NCBI GenBank assembly: GCA_020634815.1
Contig: JACKBA010000032.1
Location: 1 to 64,000, forward strand
DNA: 64,000 nt
Direction: 5' to 3'
Source: Caldilineaceae bacterium
GTDB taxonomy: Bacteria > Chloroflexota > Anaerolineae > Caldilineales > Caldilineaceae
The translations under genes and the position numbers were made by a program. The notes under the pieces were generated by a model. That model was not told where the DNA came from. It saw only the letters and a list, made by a program, of their open reading frames with translations, and searched no databases. Positions 11,915 to 22,482 of this stretch are shown in pieces; positions within the stretch are counted from its first letter, which is position 1, and each line of letters opens with the position of its first letter.

Positions 11915-12193
11915 AGCTTCAGAGAGCCTTCGGTAGCTGAAAAGAAGGCAGCGGCGCAGACAGTGAATGGACCGGGGAGTCGAAGGACGAACGGCACGTA
12001 GCCCAGTAGTCTATTCCGGAGACGCCACCGTTATCAAGGCGCGGAGAATCGGAGCGGTTGCTCCCGTTCTCGCAGAGTGAGACTGGCACCGATCCTGCGT
12101 TTCACCGCAGGATTTTTTTATTGCCCGTCTAAGCGGGGTGGCACCGCGGGGGAATCAAAACCCTCGTCCCTGAAGTGGGGATGGGGGTTTTTC
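11915..12193 (+). promoter_or_regulatory. Trp-specific T-box riboswitch with terminator
   Basis: Canonical T-box leader. Stem I begins around AGAGAGCC (11921-11928) and continues with GGTAGCTGAAAAG. The specifier loop holds GTGAATGGACC with codon UGG at 11968-11970, specifying tRNA-Trp. A hairpin follows at 12092-12113. The conserved T-box is GGGGTGGCACCGCGG (12134-12149); its UGGC would pair with GCCA, fitting a G discriminator as in bacterial tRNA-Trp. The terminator is the CCC-rich/GGG-rich hairpin at 12157-12187 followed by TTTTT. Uncharged tRNA-Trp should stabilise the antiterminator and switch on trpE and downstream genes. Position, specifier and gene content all agree. Confidence 0.95.
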
Positions 12194-12207
12194 TATTGGA
12201 GAAAAGG

Positions 12208-12305
12208 GAGATTAGAGATTCAGAGATTGGAGATTGGAGGATAGGCAAGAGCGTCCTTGGCGCCGCGCACCAATCTCCAATCTCTACTCTCCAATCTCCA
12301 CTCTC
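12208..12305 (+). repeat. Inverted repeat with 7-bp-periodic arms (GATTGGA family), copy 1
   Basis: Left arm 12208-12240 consists of degenerate repeats of GAGATT(G/A)G, right arm 12270-12305 of CAATCTC-type repeats; the two arms can pair over about 30 bp. It lies between the T-box terminator and the trpE ribosome-binding site, so it is part of the trpE 5' leader. A second copy of the same family follows trpS. Confidence 0.85.
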
Positions 12306-12321
12306 AACCAAGGAGTTCAAA

Positions 12322-13842
12322 ATGGCCGCAACGTACAAACCATCGCTTGACGAAGTACGCGAATTGGCAGGGCTGGGCAACATCATCCCGATCTACCGCG
12401 AGTTGCCGGCCGACCTGGAGACGCCGGTGTCGGTCTATCTCAAGCTGTGCGGGCAGGGCAGCAGCAACGGCCGCGGCCCGAGTTTCTTGCTGGAGTCGGT
12501 GGAAAAGGGCGAGCAACTGGGGCGTTACAGCTTCATCGGCGTCCATGCACCCATGACCATCACCGCGCACGGCGACAAGGTGACCATCGGCGGCGCGGGC
12601 GGCACGGTGCTGGAAACGCGCACAGGCGACCCGCTGGGCGTCGTGCACGAGCTGATGGCGCATCGCAAGCCGGCGCCGGTGCCGGGCCTGCCGCGCTTCA
12701 ACGGCGGCGTCGTCGGCTACTTCGGCTATGATCTCGTGCGCTTCATGGAGCGGCTGCCCGCCACGGCGCGCACCGACCTGCACGTGCCCGACATGGCGCT
12801 GATGATGGCCGACAACCTGGTCGTCTTCGACCACGTGCGCCATCGCATCACCGTCATCGCCAACCTGCGCGTCGAGGCCGACCTGCGCGCCGCCTACGCC
12901 GACGCCGTGGCGCGCATCGACCACATCATCGCCGACCTGCGCAAGCCGCTGACGCCGCCGGTCCCACAGGAGCTGCCCGCCGGCGACCAGTGGCGCAGCA
13001 ACTTCACCCAGACCGACTACGAGGGCATGGTGCGCGCCGCCAAGGAATACATCGCCGCCGGCGACATCTTCCAGGTGGTGCTGAGCCAGCGCCTGTCGCG
13101 GCAGACCGAGGCCGACCCGTTCACGATCTACCGCGCGCTGCGCATGCTCAACCCGTCGCCCTACATGTTCTTCCTGGACTTCAAGGGCGTGGCGGAGATC
13201 GGCGGCGAACCGCTGCGGCTCATCGGCTCCAGCCCCGAGATGCACGTGCGCCTTGAGGATGGCTACGCGCACCTGCACCCGATTGCCGGGACGCGCTGGC
13301 GCGGCAAGACCGAGGAGGAGGACGCCGCCCTGGCCGAGGACCTGCTGGCCGACCCCAAAGAGCGCGCCGAGCATGTCATGCTGGTCGACCTGGGGCGCAA
13401 TGACCTGGGCCGCGTCTCGGAGTACGGCAGCGTCACCGTGCCGCTGATGATGGCGGTGGAGCGCTACAGCCACGTCATGCACATCGTCAGCGATGTGCGC
13501 GGCAAGGTGCGGCCCGAGCACGATGCGTTCAGCCTGCTGCGCGCCACCTTCCCGGCCGGCACGCTGAGCGGCGCACCCAAGATCCGCGCCATGGAGATCA
13601 TCGAGGAACTGGAAGGAATGCGGCGCGGCGTCTATGCCGGCGCCGTCGGGTATATCGACAACGACGGGGCGATGGATACCTGCATCGCAATCCGCACCAT
13701 CGTCATGCAAGGCAACACCTGCCACCTGCAAGCCGGCGCCGGCATCGTCGCCGACAGCGACCCGGCCTACGAGTTCAACGAGTCGATGAACAAGCTGAAG
13801 GCGCTGGCGGTTGCAGTGGAGCAAGCGGAGCGCGGGATATAA
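12322..13842 (+). CDS. trpE: Anthranilate synthase component I
   Basis: Converts chorismate to anthranilate with ammonia delivered by TrpG, the first committed step of tryptophan synthesis. 506 aa, normal length. The N-terminal lobe has FLLESVEKGEQLGRYSFIG, including the LLES element that binds Trp for feedback inhibition. The C-terminal chorismate-binding core has LIGSSPEMHVRL, HPIAGTRWRGKT, DLGRNDLGRV, FPAGTLSGAPKIRAME and GAGIVADSDPAYEF, all hallmarks of active TrpE. ATG at 12322 is preceded by AAGGAG at the right distance. First gene after the Trp T-box; trpS follows after 13 nt. Confidence 0.97.
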   Translation: MAATYKPSLDEVRELAGLGNIIPIYRELPADLETPVSVYLKLCGQGSSNGRGPSFLLESVEKGEQLGRYSFIGVHAPMTITAHGDKVTIGGAGGTVLETRTGDPLGVVHELMAHRKPAPVPGLPRFNGGVVGYFGYDLVRFMERLPATARTDLHVPDMALMMADNLVVFDHVRHRITVIANLRVEADLRAAYADAVARIDHIIADLRKPLTPPVPQELPAGDQWRSNFTQTDYEGMVRAAKEYIAAGDIFQVVLSQRLSRQTEADPFTIYRALRMLNPSPYMFFLDFKGVAEIGGEPLRLIGSSPEMHVRLEDGYAHLHPIAGTRWRGKTEEEDAALAEDLLADPKERAEHVMLVDLGRNDLGRVSEYGSVTVPLMMAVERYSHVMHIVSDVRGKVRPEHDAFSLLRATFPAGTLSGAPKIRAMEIIEELEGMRRGVYAGAVGYIDNDGAMDTCIAIRTIVMQGNTCHLQAGAGIVADSDPAYEFNESMNKLKALAVAVEQAERGI

Positions 13843-13855
13843 GGAGAAAAAAGAA

Positions 13856-14912
<1,057 letters not shown>

Positions 14913-14914
<2 letters not shown>

Positions 14915-15016
14915 GAGATTGGAGATTGGAAACTAGAGATTGGAGATTGGCGCTTGCACGCCGGGTTATCGCAGTTCCCCCAATCTCTAATCTCTAATCT
15001 CCAGTCTCAACTCTCC
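14913..15016 (+). repeat. Inverted repeat with 7-bp-periodic arms (GATTGGA family), copy 2
   Basis: Left arm 14913-14950 is built of GAGATTGGAGATTGG-type repeats and starts on the trpS stop codon. Right arm 14981-15016 is CAATCTCTAATCTC-type. The sequence family is the same as the element before trpE. It fills the trpS-trpG gap. Confidence 0.87.
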
Positions 15017-15037
15017 ATACCAAACAGGAGATTCGGC

Positions 15038-15631
15038 ATGATCGCCGTCATCGACAATTACGACAGTTTCACCTACAATCTCGTGCAGTTCCTGGGCGAA
15101 CTCGTGCAGCACGTTCCCGTGCACGGCGAACTCAACGCTGAGATTCGCGTCTGGCGCAACGACGAGATCGACGTCGAGGAGTTGGCCGAGCTGCACCCGA
15201 CGCACATCGTCATCAGCCCCGGGCCGGGCTCGCCGGACAAGGACAGCGGCGTGAGCAACGACGTTATCCGCGTGCTGGGCGAGACCACGCCGATCCTGGG
15301 CGTCTGCCTGGGCCAGCAGTGCATGGGCTATGTCTTCGGCGGCGAGGTCGTGCGGGCGCCGCGGCTCATGCACGGTAAGGTTAGCCCGGTGCATCACAAG
15401 GGGACCGGCGTCTTCAAGGGCCTGCCCAGCCCCATGACCGCCACGCGCTATCACAGCCTCATCGTCGCCGAGCCGCTGCCCGACGTGCTGGAGGTGACCG
15501 CCTTCACCGCCGACGGCGAGCTCATGGGCATCCGCCACAAGACGCTGCCGATCCACGGCGTGCAATTTCACCCGGAGAGCATCCTGACGGAACATGGGAA
15601 AGATCTGCTGGCGAACTTTCTGAGGATGTAG
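15038..15631 (+). CDS. trpG: Anthranilate synthase component II (glutamine amidotransferase)
   Basis: Hydrolyses glutamine and feeds ammonia to TrpE. 197 aa, a single class I amidotransferase domain with the triad visible: nucleophile Cys90 in LGVCLGQQ and His178/Glu180 in GVQFHPES. The oxyanion motif PGPGSPDKDSG is present. ATG at 15038 is preceded by CAGGAG; any longer frame would run through repeat DNA. In many bacteria this subunit also serves p-aminobenzoate synthesis; linkage to trpE and the T-box points to Trp. Confidence 0.96.
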   Translation: MIAVIDNYDSFTYNLVQFLGELVQHVPVHGELNAEIRVWRNDEIDVEELAELHPTHIVISPGPGSPDKDSGVSNDVIRVLGETTPILGVCLGQQCMGYVFGGEVVRAPRLMHGKVSPVHHKGTGVFKGLPSPMTATRYHSLIVAEPLPDVLEVTAFTADGELMGIRHKTLPIHGVQFHPESILTEHGKDLLANFLRM

Positions 15632-15633
15632 TT

Positions 15634-15867
15634 TGGGGATGAGGGCATGAGAGGATGACAAGATGAGGGGATGAGGGGATGAGGGGATGAGGGGATGAGG
15701 GCATGAGAGGATGACAAGATGAGGGGGTGAGGGGGAGACGGGCCGAATGGTTAATGGTCAACGGCCAATGGTCAATGGTCGAAGCCCAGTCGTCCTCTCA
15801 TCCAGACATCTTGTCATTCCCTCATCTTGTCATCTTGTCACCCCCTCATCTTGTCATCTTCTCATCG
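15634..15867 (+). repeat. Inverted repeat with GATGAGGGG/GATGACAAG arms
   Basis: Left arm (about 15634-15736) has repeats of GATGAGGG, mostly 8-bp period, with interspersed GATGACAAG. Right arm (about 15795-15867) has TCATCTTGTCA-type complements. The loop carries another short repeat, AATGGTC (15749-15780). It begins 2 nt after the trpG stop and ends just before the next ATG. Same family as the element after ilvD near 62.2 kb. It translates into Pro/Ser/His-rich artefacts and is not coding. Confidence 0.87.
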
Positions 15868-15877
15868 TGCAAGACAC

Positions 15878-16906
15878 ATGACAGACGACCTGACCACCGC
15901 CATCCACACCTATCTCACCACCGCGCCGGCCAGCGGCTTTGCCGGGCAGGAGGTACGCGTGGTCGATGCATGGCGCGGCAGCGACAACCTGCTGTGGCGT
16001 ATCGATGCCGGCGGTGAGGATGCAATCGTCAAGCTCTACCTTGACGCAGGGCAGGCGCGCGGGCGCAGACAGCTCGATGGACAGCGCGTCTTTGCCCCGC
16101 TCAGCCTGGCACCGGAGCCGCTCTGGTTCGACCGCTATCCCGATGGGCTGGCACGGCAGGTGCTCGTCTACCGCTGGGCGGCTGGTCGCAATGCAAGCGC
16201 CGGCAATCGCGATGACCTGGCGGCACTGGCAGCGGGCGCAGCAGCCATACACAATCACGACGCCAGCACCGTGCGTCGAATCTCGCCGCACGCGATCAAT
16301 CTGAACTACTTCTGGCGCATCCTGGCAGGCGGGTTGACGCCGGCTCTACGTTGGTTGGAGGAAGCGGGCTGCCCGCGTATGGCAGAGCTTGTGCGCGCAA
16401 TGGAGACGAGCGCTTCGGCGCTCGTTGCTGACACATCTCCGTTGTGGCAAGATTCACTTCCGGCGCCTATCCATGGCGACCTACAGCTAGAGCACGCACT
16501 GATCCAGGGGTCACGCGTCCGGCTACTCGATTGGGAACTGTTCGGTCTGGGCGACCCGGCGCTAGAAATTGCGACGTTCCTACACAGAGAGCGCGCCTTG
16601 CCAGGCTCGGCGCAACACAAACATTTTCTGGCATCGTATCTGGCGCACAGAGACGATGCAGCCCTGGCCGCACGTATCGCGGTCTATGACCGTATCTTGC
16701 CGCTGAGCGATCTTGCCTTTCTGATAGATGGTGTACGCAAGCTTTCGCCCGCCGAGCGTGCGTCCGCGGAGTTTGCCTCCACTGTACCGGATCTGGGAAA
16801 CTTGTTGCGGCGTGCAACCGACGACGCGCTCGCTGCGCTGGCACTTGCAGACTGGAGCGCAGTCGCGGCTGATGAAATTGACTTGCTGCTCAAACCAAAC
16901 CCTTGA
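15878..16906 (+). CDS. Aminoglycoside phosphotransferase-fold (APH) family protein, possibly degenerate
   Basis: 342 aa with the APH/choline-kinase fold: a candidate ATP-binding Lys52 in AIVKLYL, the Brenner-like loop IHGDLQLEHALI and the metal-binding LLDWELFGLGDPALEIA (Asp218). In active APH enzymes the loop is HGDxxxxN; here Asp201 is present, but the metal-coordinating Asn is replaced by His206, so activity is uncertain. The family phosphorylates antibiotics, choline, homoserine or other small alcohols; the substrate cannot be told. No strong ribosome-binding site is visible before ATG 15878, which follows the repeat hairpin. The second half, with the next gene, looks less GC-rich than the flanking trp genes, suggesting separate acquisition. 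Confidence 0.75.
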   Translation: MTDDLTTAIHTYLTTAPASGFAGQEVRVVDAWRGSDNLLWRIDAGGEDAIVKLYLDAGQARGRRQLDGQRVFAPLSLAPEPLWFDRYPDGLARQVLVYRWAAGRNASAGNRDDLAALAAGAAAIHNHDASTVRRISPHAINLNYFWRILAGGLTPALRWLEEAGCPRMAELVRAMETSASALVADTSPLWQDSLPAPIHGDLQLEHALIQGSRVRLLDWELFGLGDPALEIATFLHRERALPGSAQHKHFLASYLAHRDDAALAARIAVYDRILPLSDLAFLIDGVRKLSPAERASAEFASTVPDLGNLLRRATDDALAALALADWSAVAADEIDLLLKPNP

Positions 16907-16923
16907 CATGAGGAGCTTATCGC

Positions 16924-17946
16924 ATGAACCCTGACATTCAGTACTCTGAGTTACTGCAAGACAGCATGCGCGTCGTCCGATCACACAAGAAACTGTGGAT
17001 CTTGGGTATGCTCGCCGCAATTGTCACCGGGCAGAGCAACATCAACGTCACCTACCAGACGCGCCAGCCGGTCAACGTAACACAGGCACAGCTTTCCCAG
17101 CCGATGATAAGCCTATTCCTCGGCGAAAACTGGCAACGGTTGGTCCCGATTTTCATAGTGCTTGCCGCGCTATCCATCGCCTGGATGATCATTGCACTCA
17201 TCATTGGCGCGTGGGTGCAAGGTGCGCAGATTGAAGCTGTAGTGGATGTCGTCCTGGACAAACGGCTATCCATCAGGTCTGCACTCGGCCGCGCCTGGCG
17301 GCGCATCGGCACACTCGTTGGCATCAACCTGGTGGCCGTCGCGCCCGTGTTGGCGATACTGGCACTGATGACCATCACCTTCGCACCCATCATTTCAACC
17401 TTGCTCCTTCGACCGATCCAGGAGCTTGGCCAGATGGAAGAAGGCGCGATGTTTTCCATGTTCGCGCCGTTCCTCTGTATGGTGCCTATTCTGCTCTGCA
17501 TCGGCCTGCCGCTCATGCTGATCCTGGGAGTGTTTCAGGTCTATGCGCAACGCTCCTGTATGGTGGAGTATCTTGGCATCGTAGCAGCCTACCGCCGCGC
17601 AGGCGGTCTGATCCGCCGCCATCTGGGCCATACACTGCTAACCGTCGTGATCCTGTTTGCGTTTGGCGTGTTATTGGCTGCGATTATGACAGTGCCAGCC
17701 ATGATCTTCTGGATGCCAGTCGCGCAGGCGATGCAAGACGGCGTCTGGACAGCGGGCGTAGTCATGTCGGCGCTGTGTTTCACGCCCTTCTGGCTGATCA
17801 TCAACGTCGGGTTGGGCGGCCTGGTTATGGCGTTTGGTTCGACCTTGTGGACACGACTCTATCTCACGTTCATCGTAAACGAAGAGCCCTCCACCGGCTT
17901 GCCGCCTGCCCAACTACCGTCTACACCTTCGCTCCCGACAATGTGA
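16924..17946 (+). CDS. Polytopic membrane protein of unknown function
   Basis: 340 aa with about six hydrophobic segments (roughly residues 25-37, 75-100, 130-160, 175-205, 235-265, 280-310). The N-terminal cytoplasmic stretch SMRVVRSHKKLWILGMLA resembles uncharacterised Chloroflexota/actinobacterial integral membrane proteins (DUF-type 'glycerophosphoryl diester phosphodiesterase membrane domain'-like), but I cannot assign a family. The start is supported by GAGGAG 8-13 nt upstream. It lies 17 nt after the APH-fold gene and 27 nt before trpD, so it is co-transcribed with trp genes. A role in Trp or indole transport is only a guess. Confidence 0.75.
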   Translation: MNPDIQYSELLQDSMRVVRSHKKLWILGMLAAIVTGQSNINVTYQTRQPVNVTQAQLSQPMISLFLGENWQRLVPIFIVLAALSIAWMIIALIIGAWVQGAQIEAVVDVVLDKRLSIRSALGRAWRRIGTLVGINLVAVAPVLAILALMTITFAPIISTLLLRPIQELGQMEEGAMFSMFAPFLCMVPILLCIGLPLMLILGVFQVYAQRSCMVEYLGIVAAYRRAGGLIRRHLGHTLLTVVILFAFGVLLAAIMTVPAMIFWMPVAQAMQDGVWTAGVVMSALCFTPFWLIINVGLGGLVMAFGSTLWTRLYLTFIVNEEPSTGLPPAQLPSTPSLPTM

Positions 17947-17973
17947 TACAACTGATCCGAGGAGAACGATCAC

Positions 17974-19008
<1,035 letters not shown>

Positions 19009-19020
19009 GGAGCAAGACGC

Positions 19021-19248
19021 GTGGAACGACAGATCAAGATCATCGTTGAGAAACACAGTGACGGTTATGTCGCCTACCCGCTGGGGTTGCGCGGCGTCGT
19101 AGTTGGCGAAGGCGATAGCTACGAGGGCGCGCTGGCCGACGTGCGATCCGCGATTCTCTTCCATCTCGAGACCTTTGGCGCAGACGCGCTGAGCGATGAG
19201 ACCCCGGTGCTGGAAGCTTTTGTTGCGGAGGCAGCCGTACCGGTCTGA
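19021..19248 (+). CDS. HicB-like antitoxin (short, RNase H-like fold)
   Basis: 75 aa beginning with GTG behind AAGGAG. It has the HicB_lk signature: a beta-strand IKIIVEKHSDGYVAYP, then GVVVGEGDSYEGALADVRSAILFHLETFG. The DNA-binding RHH/HTH tail found in longer HicB proteins is absent, so it would neutralise the toxin without obvious autoregulation. Its stop shares a base with the next ATG (TGATG), typical of tight translational coupling. It lies between trpD and trpC. Confidence 0.8.
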   Translation: MERQIKIIVEKHSDGYVAYPLGLRGVVVGEGDSYEGALADVRSAILFHLETFGADALSDETPVLEAFVAEAAVPV

Positions 19249-19486
19249 TGCCCAAGTTTCCCGTCGACGCGCCAAAGGCGCGCGTGATTGCTGCGCTGGA
19301 AGCCCTGGGCTTTGTCGTCGTGCGCGAAGGCAATCACATTGCCATGCTGCGCAAGAACGCCGACGGCACATCGACACCGCTCACGATGCCCAACCATCGC
19401 ACCATCAAGGGATCTACTCTGCGCACGATTCTGACACAAGCCAACATCACGCGCGAAGACTTCCTGAACGAATACGAAAAACACAA

Positions 19487-19490
<4 letters not shown>
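19248..19490 (+). CDS. HicA-like mRNA interferase toxin
   Basis: 80 aa, YcfA/HicA family double-stranded-RNA-binding fold. It has a conserved start (ARVIAALEALGFVVVREGNH), the catalytic-position His in GNHIAML, and the C-terminal block TIKGSTLRTILTQANITREDFL. HicA toxins cleave mRNA independently of ribosomes. Order here is antitoxin first, the reverse of classical hicAB but common for this short HicB type. The stop overlaps the trpC start (ATGA), so toxin translation is tied to trpC translation. Activity is not proven by sequence. Confidence 0.82.
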
Positions 19491-20332
<842 letters not shown>

Positions 20333-20370
20333 CTCCGCACCGAGCCGGCCACCCACTACGGAGTTTCGCC

Positions 20371-21819
20371 ATGAGCGAACCAACCAGCTTCCATATGTCG
20401 CCCGACGACTTCCGCACCTTCGGCCACGCCATGGTCGACTGGATCGCCGATTACCAGGAGCGCGTCGAATCGCTGCCGGTCATGTCGCAGGTGCAGCCGG
20501 GCGACATTCGCGCCATGCTGCCTGCCGCGCCGCCGGAAACCGGCGAGCCTTTTGCCGACATCATGGCCGACGTCGACCGCGTCATCCTGCCCGGTGTGAC
20601 CCACTGGCAGTCGCCCAACTTTTTCGCTTACTTTCCCGCCAATACCTCCGGCCCGGCCATCCTGGGCGAACTGCTCTCGGCAGGCCTGGGCGTGCAGGGC
20701 ATGCTCTGGGTGACCAGCCCGGCGTGCACCGAACTCGAAACGCACATGATGGACTGGCTCGTCGATATGCTCGACCTGCCCGGCATATTCAAGTCGACGT
20801 CCACCGGCGGCGGCGTCATCCAGGACTCGGCGTCGAGCGCGACATTGTGCGCGCTGCTGGCGGCACGTGAGCGAGCCTCCAGCTTTGCTATCAACCGCAG
20901 CGGTGGGACAGGGCGCATGACCGCCTACGCCACAGCGCAGACGCATTCCTCCGTGGAGAAGGCGATGATGGTAGCGGGCATGGGGCGCGAGCATCTGCGC
21001 CTGGTCGACGTCGACGCGACCTTTGCCATGCGCCCCGACGCGCTGGCGGCGCAGATCGCACAGGATCGCGCGGCCGGGTTCACGCCTGCCTTTGTCTGCG
21101 CGTCCGTCGGTACAACCTCCTCCAACGCCATCGACCCGGTGCGTGCCATCGGCGAAATCTGCCGGCGCGAGCAGATCTGGCTGCACGTTGACGCGGCCAT
21201 GTCCGGCACGGCCGCGCTCTGCCCGGAGTTCCGCTGGATCCACGACGGGCTGGAGTTTGCCGATTCCTACTGCTTCAACCCGCACAAGTGGATGTTCACC
21301 AACTTCGACTGTGACGCCTTCTTCGTGGCCGACCGCAAGGCACTCATCGACACGCTTAGCATCCTACCCGAATATCTGCGCAACGAGGCGACCAAATCCG
21401 GCGCGGTCATCGACTACCGCGACTGGCAGATTCCCCTGGGCCGCCGCTTCCGTGCGCTCAAACTCTGGTTCGTCATCCGCCATTACGGCATTGCCGGCTT
21501 GCAGCATCACGTGCGCGAACACGTCCGGCTGGCACAGGAGTTTGCCGGCTGGGTCAGTGAGAGCGAGGCGTTCGACGTCGTCGCGCCGGCGCCGCTCAAC
21601 CTCGTCTGCTTCCGCCACCGCGGCGGCGATACGGCCAACCAGCAGATCATGGACCGGCTCAACCTAAGCGGCAACCTCTACCTGACGCACACAAAGCTCG
21701 ACGGCAAACTGACGCTGCGCCTGGTCGTCGGCCAAACCAGCACGCGCGCTGAGCACGTCGCCGCGGCATGGATGCAGATCCAGGACGCAGCGGCGGCCGT
21801 CACCGCACAGCGCGCCTGA
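20371..21819 (+). CDS. PLP-dependent aromatic L-amino acid decarboxylase family protein
   Basis: 482 aa group II decarboxylase, related to aromatic-L-amino-acid (Trp, Tyr, Phe, Dopa) decarboxylases. The N-terminal swap domain (MVDWIADYQERVESLPVMSQVQPG) and substrate-site TGGGVIQDSASSATLCALLAAR are present. So are HVDAAMSGTAALCPEFR (the PLP-nitrogen Asp) and NPHKWMFTNFDCDAFFV, where Lys is the Schiff-base residue. Expected reaction: Trp to tryptamine or a related amine plus CO2; glycine-rich insert differences could shift the substrate. It lies between trpC and trpF with only short gaps, so tryptophan made by the operon may be its substrate (inference). Confidence 0.9.
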   Translation: MSEPTSFHMSPDDFRTFGHAMVDWIADYQERVESLPVMSQVQPGDIRAMLPAAPPETGEPFADIMADVDRVILPGVTHWQSPNFFAYFPANTSGPAILGELLSAGLGVQGMLWVTSPACTELETHMMDWLVDMLDLPGIFKSTSTGGGVIQDSASSATLCALLAARERASSFAINRSGGTGRMTAYATAQTHSSVEKAMMVAGMGREHLRLVDVDATFAMRPDALAAQIAQDRAAGFTPAFVCASVGTTSSNAIDPVRAIGEICRREQIWLHVDAAMSGTAALCPEFRWIHDGLEFADSYCFNPHKWMFTNFDCDAFFVADRKALIDTLSILPEYLRNEATKSGAVIDYRDWQIPLGRRFRALKLWFVIRHYGIAGLQHHVREHVRLAQEFAGWVSESEAFDVVAPAPLNLVCFRHRGGDTANQQIMDRLNLSGNLYLTHTKLDGKLTLRLVVGQTSTRAEHVAAAWMQIQDAAAAVTAQRA

Positions 21820-21831
21820 GGCGGCCGGCCC

Positions 21832-22482
21832 ATGACCCACGTCAAGATTTGCGGCACCGCCAACCTGGACGACGCCATCGTCGCGACCGACGCCGGCGCC
21901 GACCTGCTTGGCTTTATCCTCTACCCCAAGTCGCCGCGCTACGTGGCGCCGGAGACGATCGCCGCCATCGTGCGCGGTCTGCGCGACCATACGGCGCGCG
22001 TGCCGATCCTGGTCGGCGTCTTCGTCAACGCTGCGCCGGACGAAATCCTGGCTACACTGACGGCGACCGGGCTCGACCTGGCCCAACTGCACGGCGACGA
22101 GCCGGCCAGCGTCTTTGCGGCGCTGCACGGGCGTGCGTTCAAGGCGCTGCGGCCGGCCACGCGTGACCAGGCGCTGGCGGAGGCCGATCTCTATGGAACG
22201 CTCGGCGTGACGGCCGGCCCGCAGTTGCTGCTCGACGCCTACGACCCGCGTGCGTACGGCGGGACGGGGCACAAGGCGGATTGGGACGCGGCGGCAGCGG
22301 TAGCGCAGCGCTTCGACCGTATGCTGCTGGCGGGCGGGTTGACGCCGGAGAATGTGGCCGCTGCGATCAGTGCGGTGCAGCCGTGGGGGGTGGATGTGGC
22401 CAGCGGCGTGGAACGCGCGCCCGGGCGCAAGGACCACGACGCCGTGCGCCGCTTCATCGCTGCGGCAAAGAGCGCCGGCTAG
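21832..22482 (+). CDS. trpF: Phosphoribosylanthranilate isomerase
   Basis: Isomerises PRA to CdRP. 216 aa TIM barrel with the catalytic Cys in VKICG (residue 7), LGFILYPKSPRYV, VGVFVNA, LAQLHGDE, LLLDAYDPRAYGGTGHKADW (general acid Asp) and LLAGGLTPENV, VDVASGVERAPGRKDHD. Length is normal. It is the last gene of the run; its stop shares the four bases CTAG with the stop of the convergent N-acetyltransferase gene. trpB and trpA do not follow and must be elsewhere. Confidence 0.97.
   Translation: MTHVKICGTANLDDAIVATDAGADLLGFILYPKSPRYVAPETIAAIVRGLRDHTARVPILVGVFVNAAPDEILATLTATGLDLAQLHGDEPASVFAALHGRAFKALRPATRDQALAEADLYGTLGVTAGPQLLLDAYDPRAYGGTGHKADWDAAAAVAQRFDRMLLAGGLTPENVAAAISAVQPWGVDVASGVERAPGRKDHDAVRRFIAAAKSAG

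Noticed and set aside
12304..13824. A 506-codon minus-strand open frame
   Set aside because: Exactly antisense to trpE, His/Val/Ala/Arg-rich, with no domain.
15522..15867. Pro/Ser/His-rich small proteins in the trpG-APH gap
   Set aside because: These frames come from GATGAGGG/TCATCTTGTC repeats; there is no ribosome-binding site or conserved pattern.
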